Origin: Psilocybe azurescens
Taxonomy: Eukaryota > Basidiomycota > Agaricomycetes > Agaricales > Agrocybaceae
Assembly (NCBI GenBank): GCA_023853785.1
Contig: JAJIRX010000738.1
Coordinates: forward strand, 62,001 to 126,000
Reading direction: 5' to 3'
Length of the DNA stretch: 64,000 bases
Below, piece after piece: positions 1 through 12,776 of the stretch; position 1 is the first letter of the stretch; each line of letters starts with the position of its first letter. The notes under the pieces are model-generated. The model did no database searches and was not told the DNA's origin. It saw only the letters and a program-made list of their open reading frames with translations. The position numbers and the translations under genes are program-made.

Positions 1-2066
1 AGCAAAAGATGGAAGAAGGCAAACGCATGTTTTCTATCTTTGCTGCGCGGATGTTCGAACAACGGGTACTACAAGCATACCGGGAAAAAGTCGCCCAGGA
101 ACGTCAGCTGCAACTTCTGCTTGAACTCGACGAGGAGGACAAGAGCACTCGCGATCGTGAGATCAAGAAGCAGACCCAGAACCAAAAGAAGAAAGACAAG
201 AAGCGGTTGGTGCTGTCTTTTTGTTCTATTCGTCCCATGGTTGTATTTATTGTTGGTTTTCCCGTTTAGGCAACAGAAGCAGGCCAAGGAAGAAGAAAAG
301 GCTGCGAAAACTGCTGAAAAGGCTGCTGAGGAGGCTGCTGCGAAAGCCAAACAGATCGCTCTTGAGGAAGAGAACCGTAAGAAGCGTGAAGACGAGCGAC
401 AAAGACGCGAGGCTGCTAAACGACTTGCGGAAGAGGAGAGGTTACGCAAAGAGGAGGAGAGGAAAAAGAGGCAGCAAGAAGAGCGCGAACGTGAGCTTGA
501 ACGAGAAAGGAAGAAGAAAGATAAGGAGGATAAATTGAAGAAGGATAGAGAGGAGAAGGAGCGTAAAGCTAGGGAAGAACGTGAGGCAAGACTTGCCAAG
601 GAACGCGAAGAAAAGGCTGAGCGCGAACGTATTGAGAAGGAGAAAAGAGAAGAAAGAGAGAAAATCGAGAAGGAGAAGAGGCTGGCGAAAGAGAAGGAGG
701 AGAAGGCAGAAAAGGATGCGAAGGAGAAGCTCGCCGCTCAACAACGTGCTGCCGCCATCGCTCAAGCTCAACAAGCTAGCGCAGCGAAGCCACCCACTGT
801 CCAACGCAACGCAACCGCTTCGTCGTCTACTTCAGCTCTGCCCGTGACTTCGAAGGTCAACGCGACGCCAGTGGTCTTGAATCCTGCTGCTCCTCGTTCG
901 CCGAATTCCGTGGGGAACACCAACGGTGTTACTGCAAAGAAGGTTGTCAACAACAAGCATATTCCTCCTCCTGCTTCAGCGCCGGCAACTCCTGGTGGGC
1001 AGATGAACCGTCCCCACCATGCCCCTCAACAATTGCAACAACCTCTCAACAAATGCAGCAGCAGCCCAATCTGTCTCGTGCTCATCATCCTCTGACGCCT
1101 ATCAATGCTCCACACTTTCCCCTTCATCTTCCTCCTCTGCCACAGTCGTCTATGATGTTTGGACATCCTCAGGGACCTGTTATGATTCCTCCTCCTGCTT
1201 TGTCTCCGCGTGTAGGAGGGTTCCCTCCTATGCAGTATCCATTCGGTGCACCCAATATGCCACATCATCCTCCTGGCACGCCTTTGGCTCCTCGTAACTT
1301 CAATGGTCCTCCGTTTGATTCAAATTTCAACCGTGGTATGCCAATGGGTATTCCTATCAATAGTATCCCTACTGGCGCGCCTGCTCCCATTGGCCCTCCC
1401 AAGAACAAAGTTCCTGCTGCATCCACGTCTGTTCCTAACCCGTCTATGCTTGCTCCTGGACAAGGTCGGCGTGGATCGATCCCTCTTCTCAGTACGCAAT
1501 CTGATTCTGCTGGACCTGGCCCCATCACCCGCCCTATCGCACCGATTGCTCGTCCGACCACGACGACTGTAGGCGAAACTGCGAGCTCTGGTTCAGGATC
1601 GCCTAGTCGTAGGTCTCCGAGCCCTAAAGGTGTTCTTGGGTCGTCGGCGTTGGCTGCTGATGATGATGAAGTCGTGTCGGCGACGGGTCCTCGGAGAGTC
1701 GGTGCTGCGCCCATTGGAATTGGCATGAGTATGGCCGGGCCGCCTTCCGGTGTTAGTCACTCTTGGGGCGCTGTAGGCACACCGACAGCTGCAAGTCCGC
1801 GGGCTCCAATGGCACCCTGGGCAGTGTCTGGATTCTCTTCGCCTTCTCCCAATCGAGCTATTCCGAATGCCATTGGGTCCAACAGCCATCTGCATCAAAT
1901 TCATCCAGGGGTTCCGCCCATCGGAAACGGATCTTTGTGGGGAAACACGCCGACAAGCAATGGGGATAGTTGGCACCCCCAGACTGCTAATGGCTTCTTC
2001 CCTCCCGCACCTGGTTATATGAACCACAATGCTGCTGCGTCGTCTGCTCCTCACGCAGGATCTTAA
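1..2066 (+). CDS. NST1: NST1-like stress response protein, 3' part
   Basis: The reading frame is open at the window edge, so the N-terminal part lies upstream. Exon 1 (about 3-205) encodes the [19 protein letters not shown] segment typical of fungal NST1, followed by a long Lys/Glu/Arg charged helix (270 to about 760). A 64-nt intron at 206-269 joins the two (CG + G restores an Arg codon). The rest (about 780-2066) is low-complexity, rich in Pro, Ser, Gly and Ala. NST1 is known in yeast as a cytoplasmic factor that affects salt tolerance; the charged helix and Pro-rich tail are the family hallmark. The frame changes between about 1021 and 1055, inside a Gln-rich stretch (APQQLQQ in one frame, SQQMQQQP in the next). 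No convincing intron fits there, so a one-base indel is more likely. Family call is firm; the role here is inferred. Confidence 0.85.
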
Positions 2067-2573
2067 ACTTTTTGCATGTCATTACGGATTGGTTCGCTCA
2101 GCTCTGTCGATTCCCCCTTCTTTTGTGTTATCCTTTTTTCTTATTTTCAATTTAAACAAGCATCATGTTTCTCCCTCGACCAGCTTCCTCCATGTCCACT
2201 CTTCTTTCTTTTGTTATTTCTTCATGCACGGTTGGTTTCGTCCGCTACAATCTCCCGTTTTGCTTCACCTTCTCAATGACTCTCCTCTCTGTTTCTATTC
2301 ACTCTCTTTTTCGCATCGTTTTTCTTGCTACTGATGCATTTTGACACACTCATTGCCTAGCATTTGTTCTGACACATCCAATCTCGTGCTTCGTACTTAT
2401 CCCTTCGAAAATCTTTTCATAAGTGCATTGAAACTTGCCCACCCAAGGAAGTATGACAGGTCGAGTAGACCCTTTTCCTTTTTTCTTTTTCTTCTTAACA
2501 GTCTGACTTCCAGCATGGAGCTGTAGAGAACGAACACAACAAAGCGCGAATGACGATAAACGACAGACATATG
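2067..2573. other. Intergenic: 3' UTR of NST1-like gene, convergent with next gene
   Basis: About 500 bp between two converging genes. It is pyrimidine-rich on the plus strand (many TTCTTT and CTCTC runs), as expected for a 3' UTR. The open frames here are short and have no recognisable content. Confidence 0.6.
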
Positions 2574-3150
2574 TTAGACATATTCCCAGGAAACTTGAAT
2601 AACACCCTGAGATAAAGGAGCAAGAGCCTGAAAAGCAGATTCAGAAAGGTCTATTGCCCTCCAACCACACGACGGACAGAGGTCGACTATTTGCACCACG
2701 ATTGATCTTCCTTGGTCTTCGTGGATTAGAGAACGCATTGCTGTTTGTGAGAACGTGCTCTTTTCTGGATCTGGGAGAAACTAGGGGCGTACAGGAGACT
2801 TTGATCTTCTTGCCGCATCTGGTACCACCTGCGTAGTCGATTGGATTCATTGCGACGATAAAGTCACTGTTGATGTTCCAGCCTCCACAGGCGCCGATCT
2901 AGAGAGCCACAACGGATGATACCCTGATGATTAACGTGCCATATTTGATCCGAGGAATTGTAATGGAGTATAAAAATGATGTTCATACCCCATCATAGTA
3001 CCATGTCGCTTTGTGAATTCAAGTCAGCCTCGGGAGTAAACATCTTTTTGACAGACCCACCTTGCCCGTTGACAGCGCCTGCGTTGACCGTTTGCGAAAA
3101 TATTGAGAAAATAGTGAATACGCAAAAATTAGCATTTGTCCGAAAGACAT
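2574..3150 (-). CDS. Secreted RlpA-like double-psi beta-barrel protein
   Basis: Four exons can be built by hand: 3061-3150, 2989-3008 (20 nt), 2793-2898 and 2574-2716, with introns that have GT-AG ends and good branch sites. The product reads signal peptide, TWYYDG, IGACGGWN, NSDFIVAMN, GGTRCGKKIKVSYQG, then QIVDLCPSCGWRAIDLS and a C-terminal VSWEYV. The GACG, RCGKK and (V)DLCPSC motifs are those of small fungal double-psi beta-barrel proteins related to expansin and RlpA, which are secreted and often wall-associated. In the signal-peptide region the frame breaks at a T5 run (A5 on the plus strand at 3124-3128). One more T would join MSFGQMLIF to the hydrophobic stretch ending in QTVNA, a good cleavage site. 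No enzyme activity is known for most family members. Confidence 0.75.
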
Positions 3151-3492
3151 TGGAGTGGTCAGAAAGCGGTAGCGTGCTGGCCGGGGATCAATTCAAGAGT
3201 TTTGAGATTGCTCTGAAGAACTAGCACATTTCCAGGTGCGAAGTATATATACGTTAGGACAGCACAGCGCACGTTATGCTTTCGAAATGGGCCATACGGT
3301 AAAAGGCTGGTGTGATCGGGACGATGTTCTCTTGAGATTGTAATGTTCCCAGTCATCCTCCCAGGTCGAGGGGGCGTATATTGGAAATTCGTTCTCATAT
3401 AGTATCCCGTTATTTAATACGGACTCCTGTTGTATACAAAATTGTACATGTATGTTCAGATATCAGATTGTAGTGTACATTCTTAACAAAAT
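3151..3492. promoter_or_regulatory. Promoter of the double-psi barrel gene; 3' end of acyl-CoA oxidase
   Basis: A TATA-like element (gtatatatac) lies at 3243-3252, about 93-102 bp upstream of the proposed minus-strand ATG. The rest is the short space between two minus-strand genes transcribed in the same direction. Confidence 0.4.
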
Positions 3493-6363
3493 CTCAAAGT
3501 TTTGAGTTCACAGAGTCGGTTTGACGTTGTCCGCGCTTCAGCATAGGTTTGATAGACTCCTGTTCAATGAGGTATTCATGAGAACAAGAAGAAGTAAAAA
3601 GGAATGTAATGTGTTGCTTTTACCTCGTATGCAGCAGGAACTTCTGTGTGGTTCAGAGGTTCTGCTTTGACGCGTTCCCAAAGTGCCTCGTAAACTTTGC
3701 CATCGTATACGCCCAATGCGCTGGAAAGTGCAGCAAAATCGACGGGTTATTATTCGAGGGCACGCAAAAAGAATGCGTATGTATACTCACCTATCGAGAT
3801 CCCAGTCCGTGAACCCAAATGCGTCCGTGAGACCAATAGCTTCCGGCAACAGCTCCTCGCACAGGTGCTTAATTGCCAGGCGGACTGAACGTGTCGGGTC
3901 TTTTGGTGCAGATCCACTTGTAGGACGGATAACACCAAATGAGAGGAAGTCCGTCAATCCTGCTTCAATTGTCGTCAATAGGTACTTTAGAGCACAGAAA
4001 TAAAACGATGATCAGTTTTGAGATTTACGATGATAATGAGGATCACATACCAGAAGGAACACTTTAGTGACCACAGCGCTGTCGTTTTCTGGGAGATTTG
4101 AGAGGCTTTGTATCATATCGCCTACTTGAGCGGCGACGAAGGCTTCTGTGACAGCCTTGGACACGCGTTGGTTCGCGCTGGCGTCCGCTTCACTTCCAGC
4201 ATGTTGCGCGTGCTCGTTGACCACCAGCGCTGCGCGTAGCTCCAACAGAACAATGGCAAGCGCGGGGTCGCGCCACTCTTGCTCTGTGGGGGAGGCAGGC
4301 AGCGCTGGGTGGATAATGAGGTGCCGGAGGTAACGCGACGAGGGTGTCAGTGAGGAGGCTTGAGGTGGTTTGGAGGCTAGGAGGGTGCGATACGATTTGA
4401 GTGCTGAGCGAACGACTTGCTGGTCGAGGACGAAGTTATCGCCTTCGTATCTAATTTCACATCATCAACGCAATGCACGAAACGGGTAAAGAGAATGTAG
4501 AAAGCGAAGCAAGGACGTACGTAACGCTAGGCAGGTAATCCGCATAAAGTCTGCCGAGACCTGCGAACGCGCTGTATCCGTGCCCGCCCATGGACCGACG
4601 CGCGGTTTCGAGATCCTGCACGCCGTTGCTCGAGATGTACACCTTGAGTCCACTCGTCGTTGCGTGCATTTCAGCCAGTAACGACGTATCACCTTGTTTG
4701 AGGCGGCTTGACATTGTGTCGAAGGCCGTTGTCTGTGGAGTTTGTAATGGGAATGGATATGTTGAGAACTCAGAAGGTCCATTATTTTTGGAGAAGATTA
4801 CGTACCAGAGTCCTGCCGAGCTGGAGGAACATATATGCTCTTGATAAAATGGGGAAGAGGCGGTAATAGACGGAGGGATATGTTATAATCTGCTTCTCCA
4901 GCCCGTCTGGACCTCTTTCGCCTTGTCGTCGAACGGTTGCGTAGCGAATGCTTACAGTAGCAGCTTAAATGTAAGTTAGCAGAGATTGAACGGATTCATT
5001 GGCTGATAGCGGGACATGCCTTTAGCGATTAACCATCCACCGCCCGTGACCATGCTGTTAAACTGGATGTCAGAGATCTGTTGACGTGGGTAGATCAGTA
5101 TACTTACTTGGCACGAATGTAAAGCATCTACGATATTTTGAATGAGGTTTTGAAAGGGAAGATCGAGTAGACGAACTTACCCCGCCATAGCTAAGTTTTG
5201 CATGAGGAGGCTGAACGTATTTTCCATCATCGGTGACTTGAGCGAACCCAGAAAGCATATTTTCCTTGGGAATTCTGACGTGGTTGAAACGCGCAAAACC
5301 GTTATCTGTCGGTGAAAAGCCAGCCAAAGCTTTGGGTCCTGGGTGGAATGATCAGGCGATGAATGAGTGACTTTGAGATGATTTCATGCCTATGTCGCCA
5401 ATTGTAATGTTAGGCAGTACAGTATGGTTATCTGGAAGGACGGAAGGGTTTTTCAATGTTTGCTATTGAAATTAGATAGTGGTAAGACTTTACCCATAGA
5501 TCGCAACTGAACGAAGAACAGATGCGGGCCTATATCCTTCCCTCCAAGAATGAGTTTCGCCTGCACCACACCATGCGTTGCGGTCTTTCCAAGCGCCCCG
5601 ATCCACCACTTACTGCTTGTCAAAGTAGGCGAATGAATCTCGAACTCCTGCGTCTCAGGGATGAACGTGGCCGTTGTCTCGAGACGGGAGACATTCGTCC
5701 CGTGTCCAAGCTCAGTTTGTAGGTAGCAGCCAAAGATGGCTCGGGTAGCGATTAGATGGCCATACTTTTTTATGAGTGTTGGTCCGCCCTGGAGCATGAA
5801 GACGGGTTGGAATGCTGGTGGGAATACATGTATGGGTATATGGGTGTAGAAATAGTGTGCTCTGTTTGGGAGACTCACCAACGTTGTGGAGGCCAATGGA
5901 CAGTTGCTCATCGAGAACGGAGATGGCTACTGTTGTCTCGTGGTCACTCCAGTTGTGGATAGTTTGGAGTTCGTATATACGGTTCGTTAATGCAAGACCG
6001 CGCTCGTATCTCTCGGTCCTGCTCATGAAATCTCTGTGCAGATGTACATATGGTTAAGCAACATATATATGGGTCTGACTGAAGACTGCACACCTCTTAG
6101 ATTTGTCGAATACAGGATCTTTCTCCAGCAAGATGACGATCCTAGACCGTGCAAGCCATTCATTTCGACCATCTTTGGGTCGAGGAAAGTGAAAAAAGTG
6201 GGATTGCCACGTTAACAGATTAGCACGAAGAAAGGCCAATCCACTTACGGTGCAGATAGTCGCGCACGTTCTCTACCCCGACCGTGGAAGCACCCCTTGC
6301 ATTCGCCATATCAATCCCGGTCTGCTCGTTCACATCGCACTGAGTAAGGTTCTTCACGGACAT
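3493..6363 (-). CDS. POX1: Peroxisomal acyl-CoA oxidase
   Basis: First enzyme of peroxisomal fatty-acid beta-oxidation: acyl-CoA plus O2 gives trans-2-enoyl-CoA plus H2O2, using FAD. The gene has many short introns. It starts at ATG 6363 (MSVKNLTQCDVNEQTG; DYLH joins HGRNEW across the first intron). It continues through the N-terminal helical domain, the flavin-domain motif TELGHGTNVSRLETTATF, the FARFNHVRIPKENML segment and the C-terminal MGGHGYSAFAGLGRL block. That block is followed by TYEGDNFVL, which holds the catalytic glutamate of the family. The last exon ends in VNSKL-stop, so the C-terminal tripeptide SKL is a canonical type 1 peroxisomal targeting signal. The frame appears continuous across the exons I joined. 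The nearest upstream gene, ornithine aminotransferase, is divergent and unrelated. Confidence 0.92.
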
Positions 6364-7798
6364 GGTGTGTTTATGTTTAAGAGGTTGTCAGAGATTATAT
6401 GTTAGAATGAAAGTATGAATGTCCCCCAGACGGGTTATGTTACCCCGCACATATACCAGTCAAAAGTCAACTTGAAACGGTAAACCCATGATTAAGGCAG
6501 GTGCAGTTAATGGAATCGCACGGCTCGGGTTTAATTGATGCCCGAGGTACTGGTCACGAGGTGTCAAAGGAGGCGGCGTCGGTCTCGATGCCCCCATTGA
6601 TCACATTCTTTCCCTGGTTTCGCCCTTTCGGAATGCAATAGACATGCAAGATAAGTATAGAATATAGCTATTTTTGAGCTATATCTCAAATTTTGCTGTA
6701 TGGTTTTCCAACAAAGTAAGTGTGTTGATTGATGAAACCATCATCGCCTCTATCGTCCAACCACACCTTAGTAACTGAGGTAAGTAAGTATTGTATACGT
6801 ATATTTCATTTAAACATATGCACTGAAGAGACCGCTGGGATCTTGAGAAGACATCATCTGGAAACAAGTAAAGTCGGTATATATCAGCCATCCAAAAATG
6901 GACCTTGGCGCTAACCTCCCATCTAGACGCTCGCCACTAATGGAACTTATAAAACAGTATACAGGACTCTCACGGGTATTCGGACCCTTAATCTCTTGAC
7001 ACCATGACGTATTATAAGTTTTAACTCTCGGTTTTACCATTAACATGGAGAGGATTACCTCTCGACGTGGTCTCTCCCTCGTTTCTTACATCCGTTTTGT
7101 ATTCCGACAGCACTTCTAAACTGTTCACTTTTGATGAGTATTTTAGATATGTATATGAAACGTATTGTCTTGGCTTGTCGTCCTCTTTGCAGGTTAGAAA
7201 TGTAACGAGTTGTAACGACGCTGATTCGATGTGATTCCACCCGCTCAATACCCTTGGGGATAGACCAAGATCACGCCAAGATTAGATCCATCAAACCATC
7301 TTATCCTGGTGCAAATTAATATCATCCTTGTTTCATCCTTTCTACTGTCTTCGGTGCGCTGCAACACGTTACGAGGCAGCATTCTGAGATAGCCGAAAGA
7401 CATTCCAAGTATGAGATGAGGGTGCTTGTTGGTCCTTATCGCGAGACATAATTGGACATTGACCTATATAGGAGGTTTGTGTTATTTTAAGCTGATAAAG
7501 GGGATTCAGTATACCTGAATTGTCCAGTTAACGCTGTTGAAGATGTGTAGCAGATGCTGAGGGGAAAATCATCTAGAGATACATAGCTATCGCAGGATCG
7601 GAACCCGGACCTCAAAGTACGGCAACGACGGGCGGAGCATGTTGACTAACGAGTTGGAGCCAAACGGGGCTTATATAAACAAGGACTGAATGAAGCACTC
7701 TTCGGACCCACCAACTGTCACCGCATCTTGTTCCACTACCACCACTTTCTCACACACAACACACACCCGTATCGATAAGCACTAACCAGCTCCTTATA
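6364..7798. promoter_or_regulatory. Divergent intergenic region between acyl-CoA oxidase and ornithine aminotransferase
   Basis: 1.4 kb serving as 5' region for both flanking genes. A TATA box (TATATAAA) at 7672-7679 lies about 120 bp upstream of the aminotransferase ATG. An AT-rich hairpin (ATATAGCT and AGCTATAT arms) lies near 6661-6684. Minus-strand open frames at 6.8-7.25 kb show no recognisable protein features. Confidence 0.5.
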
Positions 7799-10049
<2,251 letters not shown>

Positions 10050-11776
10050 GTTTTGTGAGTCCTCGTTCTGCGTTTAATACCCGTCTTCGGGGGCTCCTGC
10101 AATGTTCTCTGGTATTTTGCCCTTCTGGCATAAATCACATGCTTACCATCTCAGTCCCTTGTGTGATAATGACGTCGTTCCGTTACCGCTGTATTTTTCT
10201 TAAATGTCCAGCAGATGGGCTCGATCATCTCTCATATTTGTTCTTTGTACGTATATAACTGCTGTATAATTCTTTTTTCTTTTTTATTTATATGTGACAT
10301 CCCTTGCCATCTTTCTTGTGTGTATCATTATTGCAATGCACTATCTTGCTTGCCTTTGGTTAGCTTGCCGTTGCCTTCATGCAACTTTCACTTCCCTGTT
10401 CTATAACTTCCCGGTTCTTCTCAACACCGATGTGGTTCTGGAGCTTGATTGTCGGATTTTTGGGCCTTCTTAAGATGAACTTCAAACAAGTATTGATGAT
10501 CGCCGTGTGCTATGACATGGTTGTTGCAAAGTGAGAACATTCCCGTGCACATGGGGGGTCGGCTCTTCTCAGCAAATTGCTTTTGAAGTTCTTGATTGAA
10601 GCATTTCGTTAGGTGCTCAGTGCCCGAACATCTCCGTTGAAATGGATACAAAATCGGCACTTATCCGTGCTCACTGCTGAGTCTCGTAGAGTTGAGTTTT
10701 GTTTAATTCCCGACGTTCAATTAGTGAGCTGATTCCAACCAGCGTTAGGGAAGTGGCACAATAAAACAACTATAGTCCTTGTGTGTAATGTTGAACAAGA
10801 CTTACCAAGCATGAAGTCTATATGACGGCTTCATTCTAAACTCTGCCCGTGATGATGATCGGGAACAAGGATGGCTTCCCACCGTCTTACATTTTGCTAC
10901 CATGCTGAGGTGTGCGGTGTCAATGTAAGTCGACTTTGGGGTACCGACAACAGGCTGAATTTACAGGATATTCAATAGCCTTCGTGGTGTGTTCGCGATG
11001 AACTCGAGGTATTAGGCACTTGGTTTCACCGGATTCCAGAAGCAGAGAACGTCGAGTGCTTGGCTTCTCAAGAATGTTGTGAGTATATTGGATTGGCGTC
11101 TGGCTTGCTGTAAGGGCTTGTGATGAATTATTGGAAAGTTTATGTTCTAAGGCTCCAGAATTAATGGTTGGCAACGAAATCTTGGTTACTGAACGAGGCT
11201 TCTTCTAAGGTTGTAGTTTGTACTTTCGTCTTGCATCTCCGTTGGCAAAAGCATAAAGACCTAACACAATAGGCGTCCAAAACCAATGTATCATATCACA
11301 TTAGTTAACATTGGACTCGTGATGATGTAGGGCTACAGCGCGTAAGTCATTATGCTTATTACGTTGTGAGGTTGGTTCACGAATCTCCGGCACTAGGCTC
11401 TAGCTAAGCGCTAACTGAGGATTATCTCCCTGATCGACACGACTCGGAGGAAGTTGATGGTATCCCCTTTTCCAGAATAGCACTGTACCCCAGAAGTGGT
11501 TGGTGGTCTCATTGTGCTCAAAGAAATTGCACATACTAGAGGTACTGAGGTACCACTGATTTCTATAAAAGCCATCGAGGATTGACTGTGAAAAACAACA
11601 CACTCTTCCTATCTTCATTTGCTGGTGAGTTCTCCTTCCAATCTCATTCTATCAAGTACTAAGCCACTGCGCTCTACTTATTAGATCGTCTTTCATCGAC
11701 CAAGTATTAGGTTGGTTTGTTGCCAGTTAAATGCCTCGTCGATATGCAGAGCTGACCTGTGTCCATAGTGTCTAGA
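10050..11776. promoter_or_regulatory. Intergenic region with lectin promoter
   Basis: 1.7 kb. The first 350 bp are pyrimidine-rich 3' UTR of the aminotransferase gene. Minus-strand open frames at 10421-10660 and 10920-11174 show nothing recognisable. A TATA box (tctataaaag) lies at about 11562-11571, 206-215 bp before the lectin ATG. The gap from TATA to ATG and a GT-rich stretch ending in ctgacctgtgtccatag at 11752-11768 suggest an intron in the lectin 5' UTR. Confidence 0.45.
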
Positions 11777-12205
11777 ATGAGCTACAAGATCACCATCCGC
11801 GTCTTCCAGAACAACACCAACGCGTTCTTCCACCCAGTCGAGCAGACCGTCTGGAACTACGCTAACGGTGGCACCTGGACCGAAACCAACGAACAACGCA
11901 CTCTCACCATGGGCGGCAGCGGTACCTCCGGTACCATCCGCTTCGTTGCTGACAATGGGGAGAACTTCATCGTCGCCCTCGGCGTTCACAACTACAAGAG
12001 ATGGTGCGACATTGTCACCAACCTCACCGGAGAGCAAACTGGCACCGTCATCAACCCGGAGTACTACAACGGAGGCAAGCGTGCGTACCAGCGCGAGAAG
12101 CAGCTTGCGACGTACAGCGTCTCCAACTCCGAAGGCAGAAAGTTCACGGTGACCTACACTAACTCCGACGGACATGAACTCGCGGCCAATATTGTCATCT
12201 CTTGA
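11777..12205 (+). CDS. Fungal fruit-body lectin (Agaricus/Xerocomus type)
   Basis: Single-exon gene of 142 codons plus stop, the usual length of this family. The sequence matches the fungal fruit-body lectin family throughout: MSYKITIRVFQ start, a FFHPVEQTVW segment, a glycine-rich loop, the conserved NYKRWCDIV block and a C-terminal region ending in ANIVIS. Family members are cytoplasmic homotetramers with an actinoporin-like fold and no signal peptide, and none is seen here. They bind the Gal-beta1,3-GalNAc disaccharide and N-acetylglucosamine and are thought to defend fruit bodies against insects and nematodes. I use the internal Met at 11777 because the six residues before it (from 11759) do not fit the family. 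The frame is intact and codon use looks C-ending and strong, in line with high expression. It sits next to the GH79 array. Confidence 0.9.
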   Translation: MSYKITIRVFQNNTNAFFHPVEQTVWNYANGGTWTETNEQRTLTMGGSGTSGTIRFVADNGENFIVALGVHNYKRWCDIVTNLTGEQTGTVINPEYYNGGKRAYQREKQLATYSVSNSEGRKFTVTYTNSDGHELAANIVIS

Positions 12206-12776
12206 ATTTTATAGTCATCTCGTAAATTGAAGGCGGAGTTGTTGGCAAGTCTCTTCAACCCGTCTGCCTAGTATGACTCGACTAAACTCATTTTTTTGAG
12301 CAGCATTACCAGGATATCATTGCGAAGAATATCTTGGTAACCACTGTAAATCTGTCGGAGACTCGTGAAAATCTGTTCAGCGGTTAAAGTGAGCATTCGA
12401 GAGGACTTGCCTGGTTTGCTGCCTAGTTTGCTATCATCGTATCACATCATAGTCGAAAACACAAAAATAGGAGTCGAAATGCATCTCAATCCACGTTTAT
12501 AATGACTTATTTTCAAACGTCAAAGTAGTGAGGTCGGAGATAAGGCAAACAAATAACTAGGAAAACAAGAATCAAGATAATGACTATAGTCTCGCATGTC
12601 AAGATCCGGACAGAAGATTTGCAATAACAATTCATCAACGCACTCTAAAACATCATATAACAGAGACTACGGGTATGTTGGTATAGTAGTACTAGTCCTT
12701 AATTGTGCCAGAAATAAAATCACTTTTACTTTAAATCTCACCACCATACACCGGCTCATTTCTTTCAAATTCCAAG
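12206..12776. other. Intergenic, convergent lectin/GH79 3' ends
   Basis: About 570 bp of AT-rich 3' flank shared by two converging genes. No gene or repeat recognised. Confidence 0.5.

Noticed and set aside
69..804. Long minus-strand open frames opposite the NST1-like helix
   Set aside because: They are antisense shadows of Lys/Glu-rich codons (Ser/Leu/Phe repeats) with no gene features.
7575..7640. tRNA-like stretch ggatcggaacccggacc
   Set aside because: No internal promoter boxes and no fold; part of the aminotransferase upstream region.
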